A DNA stretch of 64,000 nucleotides from Lysobacter sp. Root494 (GCF_001427225.1 NZ_LMFH01000005.1:919325-983324), one strand, 5' to 3'; positions 50,447 to 63,743 are shown, counted from the first letter of the stretch. A program made the numbers and translations. The notes: a model not told the origin generated them from the letters alone.

Positions 50447-50685
50447 GCGTCGTCACCGGATTCGCCCGGTGCACGGATCGCGCGCATCGCCTGGTCGGTG
50501 GATTCGAAGCCGTCGAGCCTGAAGCGGCCGCGGGCCTTGGACACCGCGTCGTCCACGCTCTTGCGCAGGACGATCCGGTTGCCTTCCAGTTCGACCTTCA
50601 GGAGCGTGCCCTTGGTCAGGCCCAGGGCGTCGCGCACGGCCTTGGGCAGGGTGATCTGGCCACGTTCGGCGACGGTCGCTTCCAT
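50443..50685 (-). CDS. vapB: AbrB/SpoVT-family antitoxin (VapB type)
   Basis: An 80-residue protein with a swapped-hairpin DNA-binding domain (MEATVAERGQITLPKAVRDA, then LKVELEGNRIVLRK) and a C-terminal tail that would cover the toxin. GGAG six bases ahead supports ATG 50685; an in-frame ATG at 50709 lacks support. It probably represses its own promoter. Confidence 0.85.
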   Translation of the reverse strand: MEATVAERGQITLPKAVRDALGLTKGTLLKVELEGNRIVLRKSVDDAVSKARGRFRLDGFESTDQAMRAIRAPGESGDDA

Positions 50686-50977
50686 GGGTGGCTCCGGTTC
50701 GGTATGCACGAATTTTACATACTGCTAGTTTCATACTCAAGGATGCGGAACTATTCCGAGCGGGCAGACGACACGCCAGATCCGGCAAACTCCCAGTCTG
50801 CGCGGGCTTTGGGCGCCTTCTGAAACGGTGCATCTGCTGCTTTGGTCTGGGTACGCGCCGGGATCGCCCCGACTTGTTCATAATCGACGCGTCCCGCCGT
50901 ACGGCTCCGTCCTGCGGCTGGCGTGCCCGCCATCCGAGGCCCCCACCTCGCCCGCCGCACACATCAAGGAGCTCCAC

Positions 50978-53755
<2,778 letters not shown>

Positions 53756-53770
53756 ATTTTCTCACCCTGC

Positions 53771-53800
53771 AAAAAAAGCGGCCGCCTGGCCGCTTTTTTT
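53771..53800. terminator. bidirectional intrinsic terminator after acnA
   Basis: AAAAAAAGCGGCC, four bases, then GGCCGCTTTTTTT. It can stop acnA on the plus strand and the lipoprotein gene on the minus strand. Confidence 0.95.
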
Positions 53801-53815
53801 GTCGGCACGGGCTGC

Positions 53816-54265
53816 TTACAGCCGTGGCTGCCAGTTGGCATTCACCAGTTCCAAGTCGCCATCATCATCGAGCCGCCATCCGGTTTCGACGTCGTAAACC
53901 TGTCCGCTATCCGGAAGCATTCCGGACCCGCCGGTCAGCGCAGCGGTGAAGCGCACGGTCGCGTGCTGCTCCCGTACCTCGACATCCAGTGGCCCAAGCG
54001 TCAGCCCGACATCGCGGTAGCGCAGGAAAATCGCCTGCGCCATGCGGCGAGCGCCGCTCCGGCCGAGGCCATCAGGACCGATGAAGTCCTCGGCCAGCGT
54101 GTCGTCAAGCGCCGAAACGTTCCGCTCCTCGATGGCCGCCTGCGCCTCCCCGATAGCTTCACGAAGGCGTTCCTCGGGCGGCGTGCGCGCGCAACCTCCC
54201 AGCAAGAGCGTGCATGCGAACAACCACGGCACCGCCCTGCTCGACGTTCTCCACGGCTGCCACAT
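53816..54265 (-). CDS. small lipoprotein with an NTF2-like domain
   Basis: A 149-residue protein beginning with a signal that ends in LLLGGC. The rest (RLREAIGEAQAAIEERNVSA, DTLAEDFIGPDGLGR, then LDVEVREQHATVRFTAALTG) looks like a nuclear-transport-factor-2/DUF4440 cone fold. GGAG five bases before the second ATG (54265) favours it over 54283. It lies divergent to rpfB and next to acnA; a similar gene is found in this place in relatives, but the function is unknown. Confidence 0.65.
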   Translation of the reverse strand: MWQPWRTSSRAVPWLFACTLLLGGCARTPPEERLREAIGEAQAAIEERNVSALDDTLAEDFIGPDGLGRSGARRMAQAIFLRYRDVGLTLGPLDVEVREQHATVRFTAALTGGSGMLPDSGQVYDVETGWRLDDDGDLELVNANWQPRL

Positions 54266-54625
54266 GCGCACTCCGAATGTCATTGTTGATGCCTACAGGG
54301 TACCGGTCGTTGAACCATGATCGGCAACTCTCGTTCGGCCCGTGCAGTAGCAACTCTGTCGGGTACTGGGAGAAGGTGGTTTCAGGAAATTTCTCCGCCA
54401 TGACGACATGCTTCGCCGTGCTGGCGCACTGCACCAAAAACCCCGCGACGTGCGCAACAAAGCCGGGGCACAAGGCACGGCAGCGCGCTCTCCGGATCGT
54501 CCTTGCCAGCGTCTGGGGCCTATGCTCCAATCGACCGGACCGTACGGCAGCGCATTCGCCGTCGACCGGATCATCAGAACGACATGACATCGATCTTGAA
54601 GTCGCCGATTGAAGAGGGGATCGCG
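54266..54625. other. gap between the lipoprotein gene and rpfB
   Basis: About 360 bases carrying divergent leaders. I find no convincing promoter hexamers. An imperfect stem with arms CCCCG and CGGGG lies near 54440-54470. No small ORF has a good start. Confidence 0.4.
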
Positions 54626-56305
54626 ATGAACAACGAACGTCCTTGGCTGGCGGAATATCCGGCCGGTGTACCCGCGGAAATCGATTTGAATGAATTTCCG
54701 TCCGTGGTCTCGGTGCTCGAGAAGGCCATCGACACATATCGCGATCGTCCTGCATTCGCCAATCTCGGCAAGGTCCTGACTTACGGCGACGTCGATCGCC
54801 TCAGCAAGCAGTTCGCCGCTTACCTGCTGGGCGAACTGGGGCTCAAGAAGGGCGACCGCGTCGCCATCATGATGCCCAACTGCCTGCAGTACCCGATTGC
54901 AATCTTCGGCACGCTGCGCGCCGGGCTGACCGTGGTCAACGTCAATCCGATGTACACCGCGCGTGAGCTGAAGCACCAGCTGGCCGATTCCGGTTCGAGC
55001 GTGCTCGTGGTGCTCGACAACTTCGGCCACACCGTGCAGGAAGTGCTCGCCGACACGCCACTCAAGCATGTCGTCACGACTGGCCTCGGCGACATGATCG
55101 GCTTTCCGAAGGGCGCGATCGTCAACTTCGTGCTTCGCCATGTGAAGAAGATGGTGCCGGACTACGACATTCCGGGCGCCGTGCGCTTCCGCAATGCACT
55201 GGTCATCGGACAGCTCAAGACGTTGCCGGCAGTGCAGATTTCGCAGGACGACATCGCTTTCCTGCAATACACCGGCGGCACCACGGGTGTGTCGAAGGGC
55301 GCGATGCTCACGCACCGCAACCTGGTTGCGAACATGCAACAGGCCGCTGCGTGGGTCGGCACGAACGTCAAGCTCGGCGAAGAAATCATCATCACCGCGC
55401 TGCCGCTGTACCACATCTTCGCATTGACGGCGAATTGCCTGGTCTTCATGAAATTCGGCGGACTGAATTACATGATCACCAATCCGCGCGACATGCCCGG
55501 CTTCGTGAAGGAACTGAAGAAGGTACCGTTCACCGCGATCACCGGCGTCAACACGCTGTTCAACGGACTGCTCAACACGCCGGGCTTCGACCAGGTCGAT
55601 TTCTCGAAACTGCACCTGACCCTCGGCGGCGGCATGGCCGTGCAACGTGCGGTCGCCGAGCGCTGGAAGCAGATCACGGGCGTCACGCTAATCGAAGCCT
55701 ATGGCCTCACCGAGACCTCGCCGGCCGCGTGCATAAATCCGATGGACCTGAAGGATTACAACGGCGCGATCGGATTGCCGATCCCGTCGACGGATGCCTG
55801 CGTCAAGGACGAAGACGGCCGCACCCTTCCCGTCGGCGAGGTCGGCGAGCTCTGCATCAAGGGTCCGCAGGTCATGCGCGGCTACTGGCAGCGTCCGGAG
55901 GAAACCGCGAACGTCATCGACGCCGACGGTTGGCTGCACACCGGCGACATGGCAAAGATGGACGAGCGCGGCTACTTCTATATCGTCGATCGCAAGAAGG
56001 ACATGATCCTGGTCTCCGGCTTCAACGTGTATCCGAACGAAGTGGAAGACGTCATCGCGATGATGCCCGGCGTGCTGGAAGTCGCGGCGGTCGGCGTTCC
56101 GGACGAGAAATCCGGCGAGGCCGTTAAGGTCGTGATCGTGAAGAAGGATCCGTCGCTGACCGCCGAGCAGGTGAAGGCCCACGCGCGTGAAAACCTCACC
56201 GGTTACAAGCAACCCAAGCTGGTCGAGTTCCGCAACGAACTTCCGAAAACCAATGTCGGAAAAATCCTGCGCCGCGAACTGCGCGACACGCCCGTGAAAG
56301 CCTGA
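54626..56305 (+). CDS. rpfB: long-chain fatty acid-CoA ligase RpfB
   Basis: FadD-like acyl-CoA synthetase. In Xanthomonas RpfB takes part in turnover of DSF-family signals and fatty acids. The 559 residues show the AMP-binding motif [41 protein letters not shown] and the closing lysine motif [19 protein letters not shown] precedes ATG 54626. A terminator-like stem follows it, before rpfF. Confidence 0.93.
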   Translation: MNNERPWLAEYPAGVPAEIDLNEFPSVVSVLEKAIDTYRDRPAFANLGKVLTYGDVDRLSKQFAAYLLGELGLKKGDRVAIMMPNCLQYPIAIFGTLRAGLTVVNVNPMYTARELKHQLADSGSSVLVVLDNFGHTVQEVLADTPLKHVVTTGLGDMIGFPKGAIVNFVLRHVKKMVPDYDIPGAVRFRNALVIGQLKTLPAVQISQDDIAFLQYTGGTTGVSKGAMLTHRNLVANMQQAAAWVGTNVKLGEEIIITALPLYHIFALTANCLVFMKFGGLNYMITNPRDMPGFVKELKKVPFTAITGVNTLFNGLLNTPGFDQVDFSKLHLTLGGGMAVQRAVAERWKQITGVTLIEAYGLTETSPAACINPMDLKDYNGAIGLPIPSTDACVKDEDGRTLPVGEVGELCIKGPQVMRGYWQRPEETANVIDADGWLHTGDMAKMDERGYFYIVDRKKDMILVSGFNVYPNEVEDVIAMMPGVLEVAAVGVPDEKSGEAVKVVIVKKDPSLTAEQVKAHARENLTGYKQPKLVEFRNELPKTNVGKILRRELRDTPVKA

Positions 56306-56326
56306 TCCCGCAAAGAAGTCCCCTTG

Positions 56327-56362
56327 AAAGCGCCCGCATGGCCCAGCCCTTGCGGGCGCTTT
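56327..56362 (+). terminator. intrinsic terminator between rpfB and rpfF
   Basis: Arms AAAGCGCCCGCA and TGCGGGCGCTTT enclose a 12-base loop, with GCTTT after. Suggests that rpfF also has its own promoter, in the 98 bases that follow. Confidence 0.75.
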
Positions 56363-56459
56363 GCTTTAGGCGCATAGAATCATCCGTCGGACGCAGTACC
56401 TACCCCCCTTGCCGTCCAAACAATGCGACCGGCCGGACGGCACCCTTCGGAGATTCGCA

Positions 56460-57338
56460 ATGTCAGCCGTTCATCCTTTCCCCCGTCCCGATACCGGGCG
56501 CACCCTGCGCGTCATTGAAGATGCGGGGCGCAGCGTCTACTGGTGCCATATGCATGCCGACGCTGTCCCGGGACAAAGAGCTTGTTTCTCGACCCAGCTG
56601 GTCAACGACATCCTGGCTTACCAGCGCAACCTCTCGAGCCGGTTGAAGGCACGTTCGGCCGATGCCGACTCGCCACTGCCCCATGTGGTACTCGCCTCGG
56701 ACGGTGATGCATTCAACCTTGGCGGCGACCTGGAGCTGTTCTGCCGCCTCATCCGCACGAACGATCGCCAGGGACTGCTCAACTACGCCCGCCAGTGCGT
56801 TCGTGGCGTCCACGCATTCCACGCCGGGCTCGGTGCTGGCGCGCACAGCATCGCACTCGTCCAGGGCGACGCCCTCGGTGGCGGTTTCGAGGCCGCGCTG
56901 AGCTGCCACACGATCGTCGCCGAAGAAGGCGCCTTGATGGGCCTCCCGGAGGTGTTGTTCGATCTGTTCCCCGGCATGGGCGCGTACTCGTTCCTGTGCA
57001 AGCGCATTCCACCGCATCAGGCCGAGAAGCTGATGCTCGAGGGCATCGTCTACACCAGCGAGGAAATGCACCGGATGGGACTGGTGGATGTGCTGGTTCC
57101 GCAGGGGCAAGGCATCCAGGCGGTCGAAGACGTCATCCGCGCGAACCGTCGCATTCCGCACGCACGTGCGGCGATGCATCAGGTCCGCTCGCTGGCGCAA
57201 CCGGTGACGCTGGAAGAAATGATGCGGATCACCGAGATCTGGGTGGATACCGCGCTGCAGCTCGGCGAGAAGTCGCTCAGGACCATGGACCGGCTGGTGC
57301 GGGCGCAGGTGCGTCGCAGCGGAGCGGTAACGGCCTGA
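56460..57338 (+). CDS. rpfF: DSF synthase RpfF
   Basis: Crotonase-fold enzyme that makes cis-2-unsaturated fatty-acid signals by acyl-ACP dehydration and thioester cleavage. The 292-residue protein has the two catalytic glutamates in GGGFEAALSCH (Glu144) and GLPEVLFDLF (Glu164), offset by three from Xanthomonas RpfF Glu141/Glu161. The hydrophobic oxyanion-hole segment LASDGDAFNLGGDLELF is intact. It converges on rpfC, as in Xanthomonas. ATG 56460 has GGAG about seven bases upstream. Confidence 0.95.
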   Translation: MSAVHPFPRPDTGRTLRVIEDAGRSVYWCHMHADAVPGQRACFSTQLVNDILAYQRNLSSRLKARSADADSPLPHVVLASDGDAFNLGGDLELFCRLIRTNDRQGLLNYARQCVRGVHAFHAGLGAGAHSIALVQGDALGGGFEAALSCHTIVAEEGALMGLPEVLFDLFPGMGAYSFLCKRIPPHQAEKLMLEGIVYTSEEMHRMGLVDVLVPQGQGIQAVEDVIRANRRIPHARAAMHQVRSLAQPVTLEEMMRITEIWVDTALQLGEKSLRTMDRLVRAQVRRSGAVTA

Positions 57339-57370
57339 TCGGCCCTGATACGGGCCTAAGGGGAAATCGG

Positions 57371-57389
57371 GCCCGGCCTCGTGCCGGGC
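57371..57389. terminator. possible terminator between convergent rpfF and rpfC
   Basis: Seven-base arms GCCCGGC and GCCGGGC around a five-base loop, 30 bases after the rpfF stop. The U-tract is weak (TTGCACC), so this is tentative. Confidence 0.35.
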
Positions 57390-57427
57390 TTGCACCTGGA
57401 TGGCGGCGAGATGCCTGCGACTGGCGG

Positions 57428-59590
57428 CTAGTCCGCCCGCCCGCTGTCGCGCTGCCTGCGTTCGCGTTGCCTGGCTTCCAGGATCATTCGTCCCTGCTGC
57501 AACAGCTCGCCGATTTCATCCCGGCGCCGGCGCCATTCGTTACCCAGCTGCCAATCGGGCAGCCGCATTATTTCGCCGCTATGCGCGGCCAATTTCACCA
57601 ATCCCATATTGCTGGCTACGCCCTTCAGGGCATGGGCCTGCTCGCGCAAGTGTTCCCATTCCTTGCTCTCGCCTGCTTCGGCCAGGTCACGGACACAACC
57701 TTCGGCATCACGCAGGCATTGGGCGGTGAATTCGCGTTCGAATCCTTCACCCATGCCGAGTGCATCCAGTTCGTCCAGCACGGAACTGTCAAAGATGCCG
57801 TCGATGGGCACCCGGGGCTCTTCGCGCACAGAGATCAGAGGCGCCGCAAGGCGGCCGCTCGCGGCTATTTCCGCGAGTGCATCCAGCAGGCGCGCGGCGG
57901 CCACCGGTTTGGAGAGGAAGGCACGAGCTCCCGCCTGCTGACAGGCCTGGATAGCCTCCGGTGTCACGTCTGCACTGAGGATCAGCACCGGGGTCCGCAT
58001 CGGGCTTCCCGCCTGCATTACCCGTAGCTGCTTCAGCAGGTCGAGCCCGCTCACCGTCGGCATGTGCAGGTCGGCAATGATCGCGTCGTAGTCAGCGGCA
58101 GCGACCGCGTCAAGAACGGCCTCCCCGCCATCGACGCTGGTCACGCGGTGGCCGGCCTTCTCCAGCAATCGCTGGAGGACGTTGCGGTTCGCGGCGTGAT
58201 CGTCGGCAATCAGGATCGACAGATTGCGCACGCGCGCGCGGTGGCGGAGGAACGGATCAGCGAAGGCAATGATGTTCTTCGCCTGACCCGCTTCCCTCGT
58301 CTCACCATTGCTGGGCGCAGCAGGCGCGTCCTTCGCCGTGATCGCGAACGGCAGCTCCACCCAGAACCGCGTGCCGCGTTGTTCAGTGCTTTCGAAACCG
58401 ATGCTGCCACCCATCGCTTCGGTCAGGCCCTTGGCGATCGTGGTACCCAGACCGGTACCGCCGTAACGGCGCGCGAGGCTGACATCGGCCTGCTCGAAGG
58501 CCTCGAACAACCGCTGGCGCACGGAAGCCGGGATGCCGATGCCGGTATCCGTTACGGTGAAACGCAGGTTCACGTGTTCAGCCGTGCTCGCGATCTTGAC
58601 GACTTCCAACCGCACGGATCCCTGATCGGTGAACTTCACCGCGTTGCCGACCAGGTTGAGCAGCACCTGACGCAGGTGGCTGGCATCGCCCAGTACTGTT
58701 TCAGGCACGTCACTGGCGACGTCCGCTTCGTAAACCAGCTGCTTGGCCCGGGCCTGCGGCTGCAGGATGAGGCCAACGCTCGCGATCACGTCACGCAAGC
58801 CGAAGTCGATCAGATCGAGCTTGAGCTTGCCCGCTTCGATCGCGGAGATGTCCAGCACGTCCTCGACCAGTGCCAGCAGGCTGCGCGTCGAGGCCTGGAT
58901 GGTGTTCACGCACTCGCGCTGTTCGGAATCCAGCCGGGTCGTCGCCAGTACCTCCGACATGCCCGCCAGGCCGTTGAGCGGAGTCCTGAATTCATGGCTC
59001 ATGTTGGCCAGGAAGCGGCTCTTGGCCTCGTTCGCGCGTCGCGCGTCGTCCACCGCGCGCGTCAACGCCTGCAGCAGCGAATCGAAGTACAACGGTACCG
59101 CGCCCAGGCCCAGCAACAGGCCCCAGGAAAGATAGGGGTTGGCTTCCCAGTACGGTGAAATCATCACGACCAGGAAGAACGACACGGTCGCCAGCGCAGT
59201 CGCGGCACGCAGGTAACGGTGCCCGTAACGCATGCCGTTGCCGATCGTGACCCACAGGTAGATGGCATACAGCGGCGATGCCGGCTCGCCCTGGATGCAC
59301 ATGATCCAGCCCATCGCCGTGTAATCGGTGGCCATCCCGATCCAGCGGCGCACCGCCGATGTGCCCGGACGCACGATGATCGCGGCCAGCAGTCCAACGG
59401 CAACCGTCAGCTCGCCGACCAGAATCAGCCACGTCTGGAGGAGCGTGTCGTCGCTGTCCAGGAAGAGGTAACGCCACCCGAGGTAGGTGATGAACAGCGC
59501 AGTGATGACGATGCGCACCAGGTCCTGCGCATGCTCCGTGTCCGGCCGTCCGGACAGACGCGTCTTCAGCCAATGCAGGACGGGGATCAT
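57428..59590 (-). CDS. rpfC: hybrid sensor histidine kinase RpfC
   Basis: DSF receptor kinase that activates RpfG and restrains RpfF. The 720 residues have a short N-terminal sensor tail, about five membrane helices up to residue 160, a histidine kinase (MSHEFRTPLNG, His199), an ATPase domain (LLNLVGNAVKFTDQG, DTGIGIP), a receiver (IIADLHMP, Asp507) and a histidine phosphotransfer domain (QAHALKG, His653). These residues align with His198, Asp512 and His657 of Xanthomonas RpfC. The ATG at 59590 follows the rpfG stop by five bases, so the two genes are coupled. Confidence 0.95.
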   Translation of the reverse strand: MIPVLHWLKTRLSGRPDTEHAQDLVRIVITALFITYLGWRYLFLDSDDTLLQTWLILVGELTVAVGLLAAIIVRPGTSAVRRWIGMATDYTAMGWIMCIQGEPASPLYAIYLWVTIGNGMRYGHRYLRAATALATVSFFLVVMISPYWEANPYLSWGLLLGLGAVPLYFDSLLQALTRAVDDARRANEAKSRFLANMSHEFRTPLNGLAGMSEVLATTRLDSEQRECVNTIQASTRSLLALVEDVLDISAIEAGKLKLDLIDFGLRDVIASVGLILQPQARAKQLVYEADVASDVPETVLGDASHLRQVLLNLVGNAVKFTDQGSVRLEVVKIASTAEHVNLRFTVTDTGIGIPASVRQRLFEAFEQADVSLARRYGGTGLGTTIAKGLTEAMGGSIGFESTEQRGTRFWVELPFAITAKDAPAAPSNGETREAGQAKNIIAFADPFLRHRARVRNLSILIADDHAANRNVLQRLLEKAGHRVTSVDGGEAVLDAVAAADYDAIIADLHMPTVSGLDLLKQLRVMQAGSPMRTPVLILSADVTPEAIQACQQAGARAFLSKPVAAARLLDALAEIAASGRLAAPLISVREEPRVPIDGIFDSSVLDELDALGMGEGFEREFTAQCLRDAEGCVRDLAEAGESKEWEHLREQAHALKGVASNMGLVKLAAHSGEIMRLPDWQLGNEWRRRRDEIGELLQQGRMILEARQRERRQRDSGRAD

Positions 59591-59595
59591 CGCGT

Positions 59596-60654
59596 TTACG
59601 CCGTGCCGGGTCTCTTGGCAGTACGGGAATACCGTTTGCAGATGTCTTCCAGCCGCTCGCGGCTGCGCATCAGCGCATCCACGCAACGCGGGTCGAACAG
59701 GCGGCCGCGCTGCGAATACAGGTATCCGAGGGCCGCGTCGATTTCCCACGCATGCTTGTATGGACGCGGGGAGATCAACGCATCGAAAACGTCCGCGACG
59801 GCGACGATCCGCGCTTCGAGCGGGATTTCCTCGCCAACCAGCCCGTCCGGGTAGCCGCTGCCGTCGTAGCGTTCGTGGTGGCGCAGCGCGATCACCGCAC
59901 CCATCTGGATGAAGCGGTTCTGGCTGCCCGTCAGCAATTCATGGCCGATGCGCGGATGCTGGCGCATGACCGCAAGTTCATCCTCGGTCAGGGGGCCGGG
60001 CTTGAGCAGGACGGCGTCGGGGATCGCGATCTTGCCGACGTCGTGCAGCGGCGCGGCCATTTCGACCAGCCGCGCTTCTTCCTCGGACATGCCGAGCTGC
60101 TCGGCGATCAGGCCAGCCACGTGCGACATCCGCTCGAGCCATGCGCTGGTACCGACATCGCGGTATTCGATCGCGCGCGCGAGACGATGCAAGGTTTCGC
60201 GTTCGCGTTCCTCGACCTCGTGCATGCTCGCGAGCAGCCGCTGTTCCAGCGACAGCGCACGCTGCTTCACGTTCTCGGACTGCTGGCGCAGCTGCAACAG
60301 GTTGCGGCAACGGGCGCGGAGTTCGCGCGGACGCACCGGCTTCACCAGGAAATCGATCACGCCTGCATCCAGCGCGGCCTGCCGCACGGGCTCGTCACCG
60401 ACCACGGTAACGAGGATGATGGGAATGTCGCGATGCAGGGGAGCGCGGCGGAACCGGCGTGCGAATTCCAATCCATCGATGCCGGGCATGCGGTAATCGA
60501 GCAGCAACAGGTCCGGGTGATTCGACTCGCACCAGTTCAACGCGGCGGCGGGCTCGCCGAAGTCATGCACGCGCAGCTCCGAAGCAATGTCTTCGATGAT
60601 GTGGCGCAACATGGTTCGCGCCGACGTCTGGTCATCGACAATTACGACATCCAC
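59596..60654 (-). CDS. rpfG: cyclic-di-GMP phosphodiesterase RpfG
   Basis: Response regulator with an N-terminal receiver (phosphorylated Asp53 in LLLLDYRMPG) and a C-terminal HD-GYP domain: LHDVGK (His204, Asp205) and HHERYDGSGYPDG (259-271). Phosphorylation by RpfC turns on hydrolysis of cyclic-di-GMP, which releases Clp and alters polysaccharide and enzyme genes in Xanthomonas. It is the first gene of rpfG-rpfC. rpfH, which lies between them in X. campestris, is absent. Confidence 0.95.
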   Translation of the reverse strand: MDVVIVDDQTSARTMLRHIIEDIASELRVHDFGEPAAALNWCESNHPDLLLLDYRMPGIDGLEFARRFRRAPLHRDIPIILVTVVGDEPVRQAALDAGVIDFLVKPVRPRELRARCRNLLQLRQQSENVKQRALSLEQRLLASMHEVEERERETLHRLARAIEYRDVGTSAWLERMSHVAGLIAEQLGMSEEEARLVEMAAPLHDVGKIAIPDAVLLKPGPLTEDELAVMRQHPRIGHELLTGSQNRFIQMGAVIALRHHERYDGSGYPDGLVGEEIPLEARIVAVADVFDALISPRPYKHAWEIDAALGYLYSQRGRLFDPRCVDALMRSRERLEDICKRYSRTAKRPGTA

Positions 60655-60803
60655 GAAATCATCCCCCTTGTGCTTTTGCCGCAGTCCTTGGCTTTGCCGG
60701 GAGCATAACGCGGGCTGGCGGCGGATGTGCAGCTTCCCGCACGTGGCCGGTTTCTTACGGGATTACGTACCTGACCGCCTGTCTCGCGCGTGAAGGAAGC
60801 GGC

Positions 60804-62318
60804 TCAGGCTTCCGGGCGCATGTACGGAAAGAGCAGCACATCACGAATCGAAGCCGATCCGGTCATCAGCATCACCAGCCGATCGATGCCGACGCCCAAG
60901 CCACCGGTGGGCGGCAGGCCGACCTCGAGAGCGCGGATGTAGTCGGCGTCGTAGTGCATCGCTTCGTCGTCCCCACCCTCCTTCGCCTCGACCTGCGCCT
61001 GGAAACGCGCGGCCTGGTCCTCGGGATCGTTCAGTTCGGAGAAGCCGTTGGCCAGTTCCTTGCCATTGACGAAGAGCTCGAAGCGATCGGTGATCCCCTT
61101 CTCCATGTCGCTCTCGCGCGCAAGCGGCGAAACCTCGACCGGGTAATGGGTGATGAAGGTTGGCTGTTCGAGCTTGCCTTCGACAGTCTTCTCGAAGATC
61201 TCCAGCAGCAGCTTGCCCCAGCCATAACCGGCCTTCACCGGGATGCGCAGGCGCTCGCAGTGCCGGGCAAGCGCTTCGCGATCGCGGCAGTCCGCCATGG
61301 TGATTTCGGGATTCTTCTCGCGCACGGCTTCTTCCAGGCGCCAGCGGCGGAACGCGGGGCCGACATCGATCGTCGCGCCGTCCCATTCCATCACTGTCGT
61401 GCCGAGCACTTCACGCGCGACGTCGCGGATCAGGTTCTCGGTGAGATCCATGACTTCGTTGTACGTGGCATAGGCCTCGTACAGCTCGAGCATGGTGAAT
61501 TCAGGATTGTGGCGCGTCGATACGCCTTCATTGCGGAAGTTGCGGTTGATCTCGTATACGCGTTCGAGGCCACCGACCGTGAGGCGCTTGAGGTACAACT
61601 CCGGGGCGACGCGGAGATAAAGCTGGAGGTCCAGTGCGTTGTGGTGCGTGACGAATGGCTTGGCCGCAGCGCCGCCCGGGATGTAATGCATCATCGGCGT
61701 CTCGACTTCGAGGAAGCGGCGCGCGTCGAGCCATGCGCGGATCGCGCGGATGATCTTCGAACGCTTGACGAAGACCTCGCGCGATTCCGGCGATACGATG
61801 AGGTCGACATAGCGCTGGCGATAGCGCTGCTCCACGTCAGCAAGGCCGTGGAACTTGTCGGGCAGAGGACGCAGTGACTTGGTCAGCAGCCGCAGCTGGT
61901 CGGCCTTCACCGACAGCTCGCCGGTCTTGGTGCGCGTGAGCACGCCTTCGGCCGCGATGATGTCGCCGGCATCCCAGCCCTTGAAAGCCTCGTACGTATC
62001 ACCGAGCACGTTGCTTTGCAGAAACAGCTGGATGCGGCCCGATTCATCCTGGATCTGCACGAAGCTCGCCTTGCCCATCACGCGCTTGAGCAGGATGCGT
62101 CCGGCAACCGCGACACGATGCGCCTTCGCTTCGAGTGCTTCCGCATTCCACTGCTCCGCGTCGGCGTACTGCGACTGCAGGTCACCGGCGTAATCCGCGC
62201 GGCGGAAATCGTTCGGGAAGGCAATGCCCTGCTCGCGCAGCGCCGCGAGTTTGGCGCGACGCTCGGCGATCAGGTGGTTCTCGTCGGTCGGCGTCGTGGT
62301 GGCGGGCGTGTCGGTCAT
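60804..62318 (-). CDS. lysS: lysyl-tRNA synthetase
   Basis: Class II aminoacyl-tRNA synthetase. The 504 residues begin with an OB-fold ([20 protein letters not shown]) and carry motif 1 ([12 protein letters not shown]-like), motif 2 ([22 protein letters not shown]) and motif 3 ([20 protein letters not shown]). It lies between prfB and rpfG as in Xanthomonas. Confidence 0.96.
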   Translation of the reverse strand: MTDTPATTTPTDENHLIAERRAKLAALREQGIAFPNDFRRADYAGDLQSQYADAEQWNAEALEAKAHRVAVAGRILLKRVMGKASFVQIQDESGRIQLFLQSNVLGDTYEAFKGWDAGDIIAAEGVLTRTKTGELSVKADQLRLLTKSLRPLPDKFHGLADVEQRYRQRYVDLIVSPESREVFVKRSKIIRAIRAWLDARRFLEVETPMMHYIPGGAAAKPFVTHHNALDLQLYLRVAPELYLKRLTVGGLERVYEINRNFRNEGVSTRHNPEFTMLELYEAYATYNEVMDLTENLIRDVAREVLGTTVMEWDGATIDVGPAFRRWRLEEAVREKNPEITMADCRDREALARHCERLRIPVKAGYGWGKLLLEIFEKTVEGKLEQPTFITHYPVEVSPLARESDMEKGITDRFELFVNGKELANGFSELNDPEDQAARFQAQVEAKEGGDDEAMHYDADYIRALEVGLPPTGGLGVGIDRLVMLMTGSASIRDVLLFPYMRPEA

Positions 62319-62340
62319 GAATGGGTTCGCTTTGGTTGTT

Positions 62341-62455
62341 GCTCGTCATTCCTGCGAAAGCAGGAATCCGTGGTTCTGCTCGTCATTCCATCCCGGCAAC
62401 CGAAAGCAGGGCATTCGTCCGTGAAAGATGCCTGCTTTTCGCAGGGATGACGAGC
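62341..62455. repeat. REP-like repeat pair, second copy
   Basis: CTCGTCATTCCTGCGAAA followed by GCAGGAATCC at the left and CTGCTTTTCGCAGGGATG with ATGACGAGC at the right, with a partial third copy near 62379. Same family as 47101-47214, with C-to-T changes that keep the stem. It fills the lysS-prfB gap. Confidence 0.7.
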
Positions 62456-62460
62456 GTGGA

Positions 62461-63589
62461 TCAAGCTGCGTCGCTTCGTTTCGATCCAGCTTCGAGACCC
62501 GCCTTCAGGCTCGCCTCGACGAACTCGTCGAGATCGCCATCCAGCACCTTCTGCGTATCGCTACGCTCGATACCCGTGCGCAGGTCCTTGATGCGGCTCT
62601 GGTCCAGCACGTAGTTGCGGATCTGGCTGCCCCAGCCGATGTCCGACTTGGTTGCCTCGACCGCATCGCGTTCGGCATTGCGCTTCTGGATTTCCAGTTC
62701 GTACAACTTCGCCGCCAGCATCTTCATCGCGTTGTCGCGGTTCTGGTGCTGGCTGCGACCGGTCTGGCACGCGACGACTATCCCGGTCGGCACGTGGGTG
62801 ATGCGCACGGCGGACTCGGTCTTGTTGACGTGCTGGCCGCCCGCGCCCGACGAGCGATATACGTCGGTCCTCAGGTCGGCGGGGTTGATCTCGATGTCGA
62901 TGTTGTCATCGACTTCGGGCGAGACGAACACCGAGGTGAAACTGGTGTGGCGGCGATTGTCGGAGTCGAACGGCGACTTGCGCACCAGGCGATGCACCCC
63001 GGTTTCCGTCTTCAGCCAGCCATAGGCGAAATCGCCCTCGACACGCAGCGTGGCCGACTTGATGCCAGCGACGTCGCCTCCGCTGGCTTCCATCAGTTCG
63101 GTCTTCCAGCCGCGCGATTCGCACCAGCGCAGGTACATGCGCAGCAGGATTTCCGCCCAGTCCTGCGCTTCGGTGCCGCCGGCGCCCGCCTGGATGTCGA
63201 CGAAGGCATTCGCCGCATCCATCTTGCCGGAGAACATCCGCTGGAATTCCAGCTTCTCGACGTCCGTGGCATGGCGCTCGACGTCATCGATCACCGCCAG
63301 CGCGGTGCCGTCGTCGTCTTCCATCTCCGCCAGGTCCAGCAACTCGCCTGCACCGACCAGACCATCGGTGAGATCGCGGATGCCGTGCACGACCTTCTCC
63401 AGCTGCGAACGTTCGCGGCCGAGGGTCTGTGCGTATTCGGGCTTGTTCCAGATATCGGGGCTTTCCAGCTCCCGGTTTACTTCTTCAAGACGCTCGACCT
63501 TGCGGTCGTAGTCAAAGATACCCCCTAAGCGAATCCAGCCGGCCACGAAGGTCGGCGATGCGCTGGCGGACGGGATTCAGCTCGATCAT
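62461..63589 (-). CDS. prfB: peptide chain release factor 2, with programmed frameshift
   Basis: Releases peptides at UGA and UAA. Translation begins at 63589 ([20 protein letters not shown], 25 codons) and hits an in-frame UGA at 63514-63512. A +1 shift at CTT-TGA moves reading into the frame that continues [16 protein letters not shown] to the stop at 62461, for about 375 residues. SPF (LVRKSPFDS) recognises UGA, and GAGGQHVNK is the catalytic GGQ motif. So the coding sequence is the join of 63589-63515 and 63513-62461. recJ-prfB-lysS is a conserved order. Confidence 0.95.
63511..63526 (-). promoter_or_regulatory. prfB: RF2 autoregulatory frameshift site
   Basis: On the minus strand AGGGGGTATCTTTGAC has a Shine-Dalgarno-like AGGGGG three bases before CTT-TGA. 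Low RF2 slows UGA decoding and favours the +1 shift, a feedback loop known from E. coli. Confidence 0.95.
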
Positions 63590-63743
63590 TTTCAGGTGGC
63601 TGTTGAGCGAAAGACCGCGAATTCTAGCAGTGGGGCCGTCATGCTGCGATGCGGCCAGCCTGAGGGTGATTTTCACGATCACTGCCCCGGTTGCGGTGCA
63701 GAGTGCGTCTCCGAGCAGACCGCTTCCCGCCGCCGGAGCAACC

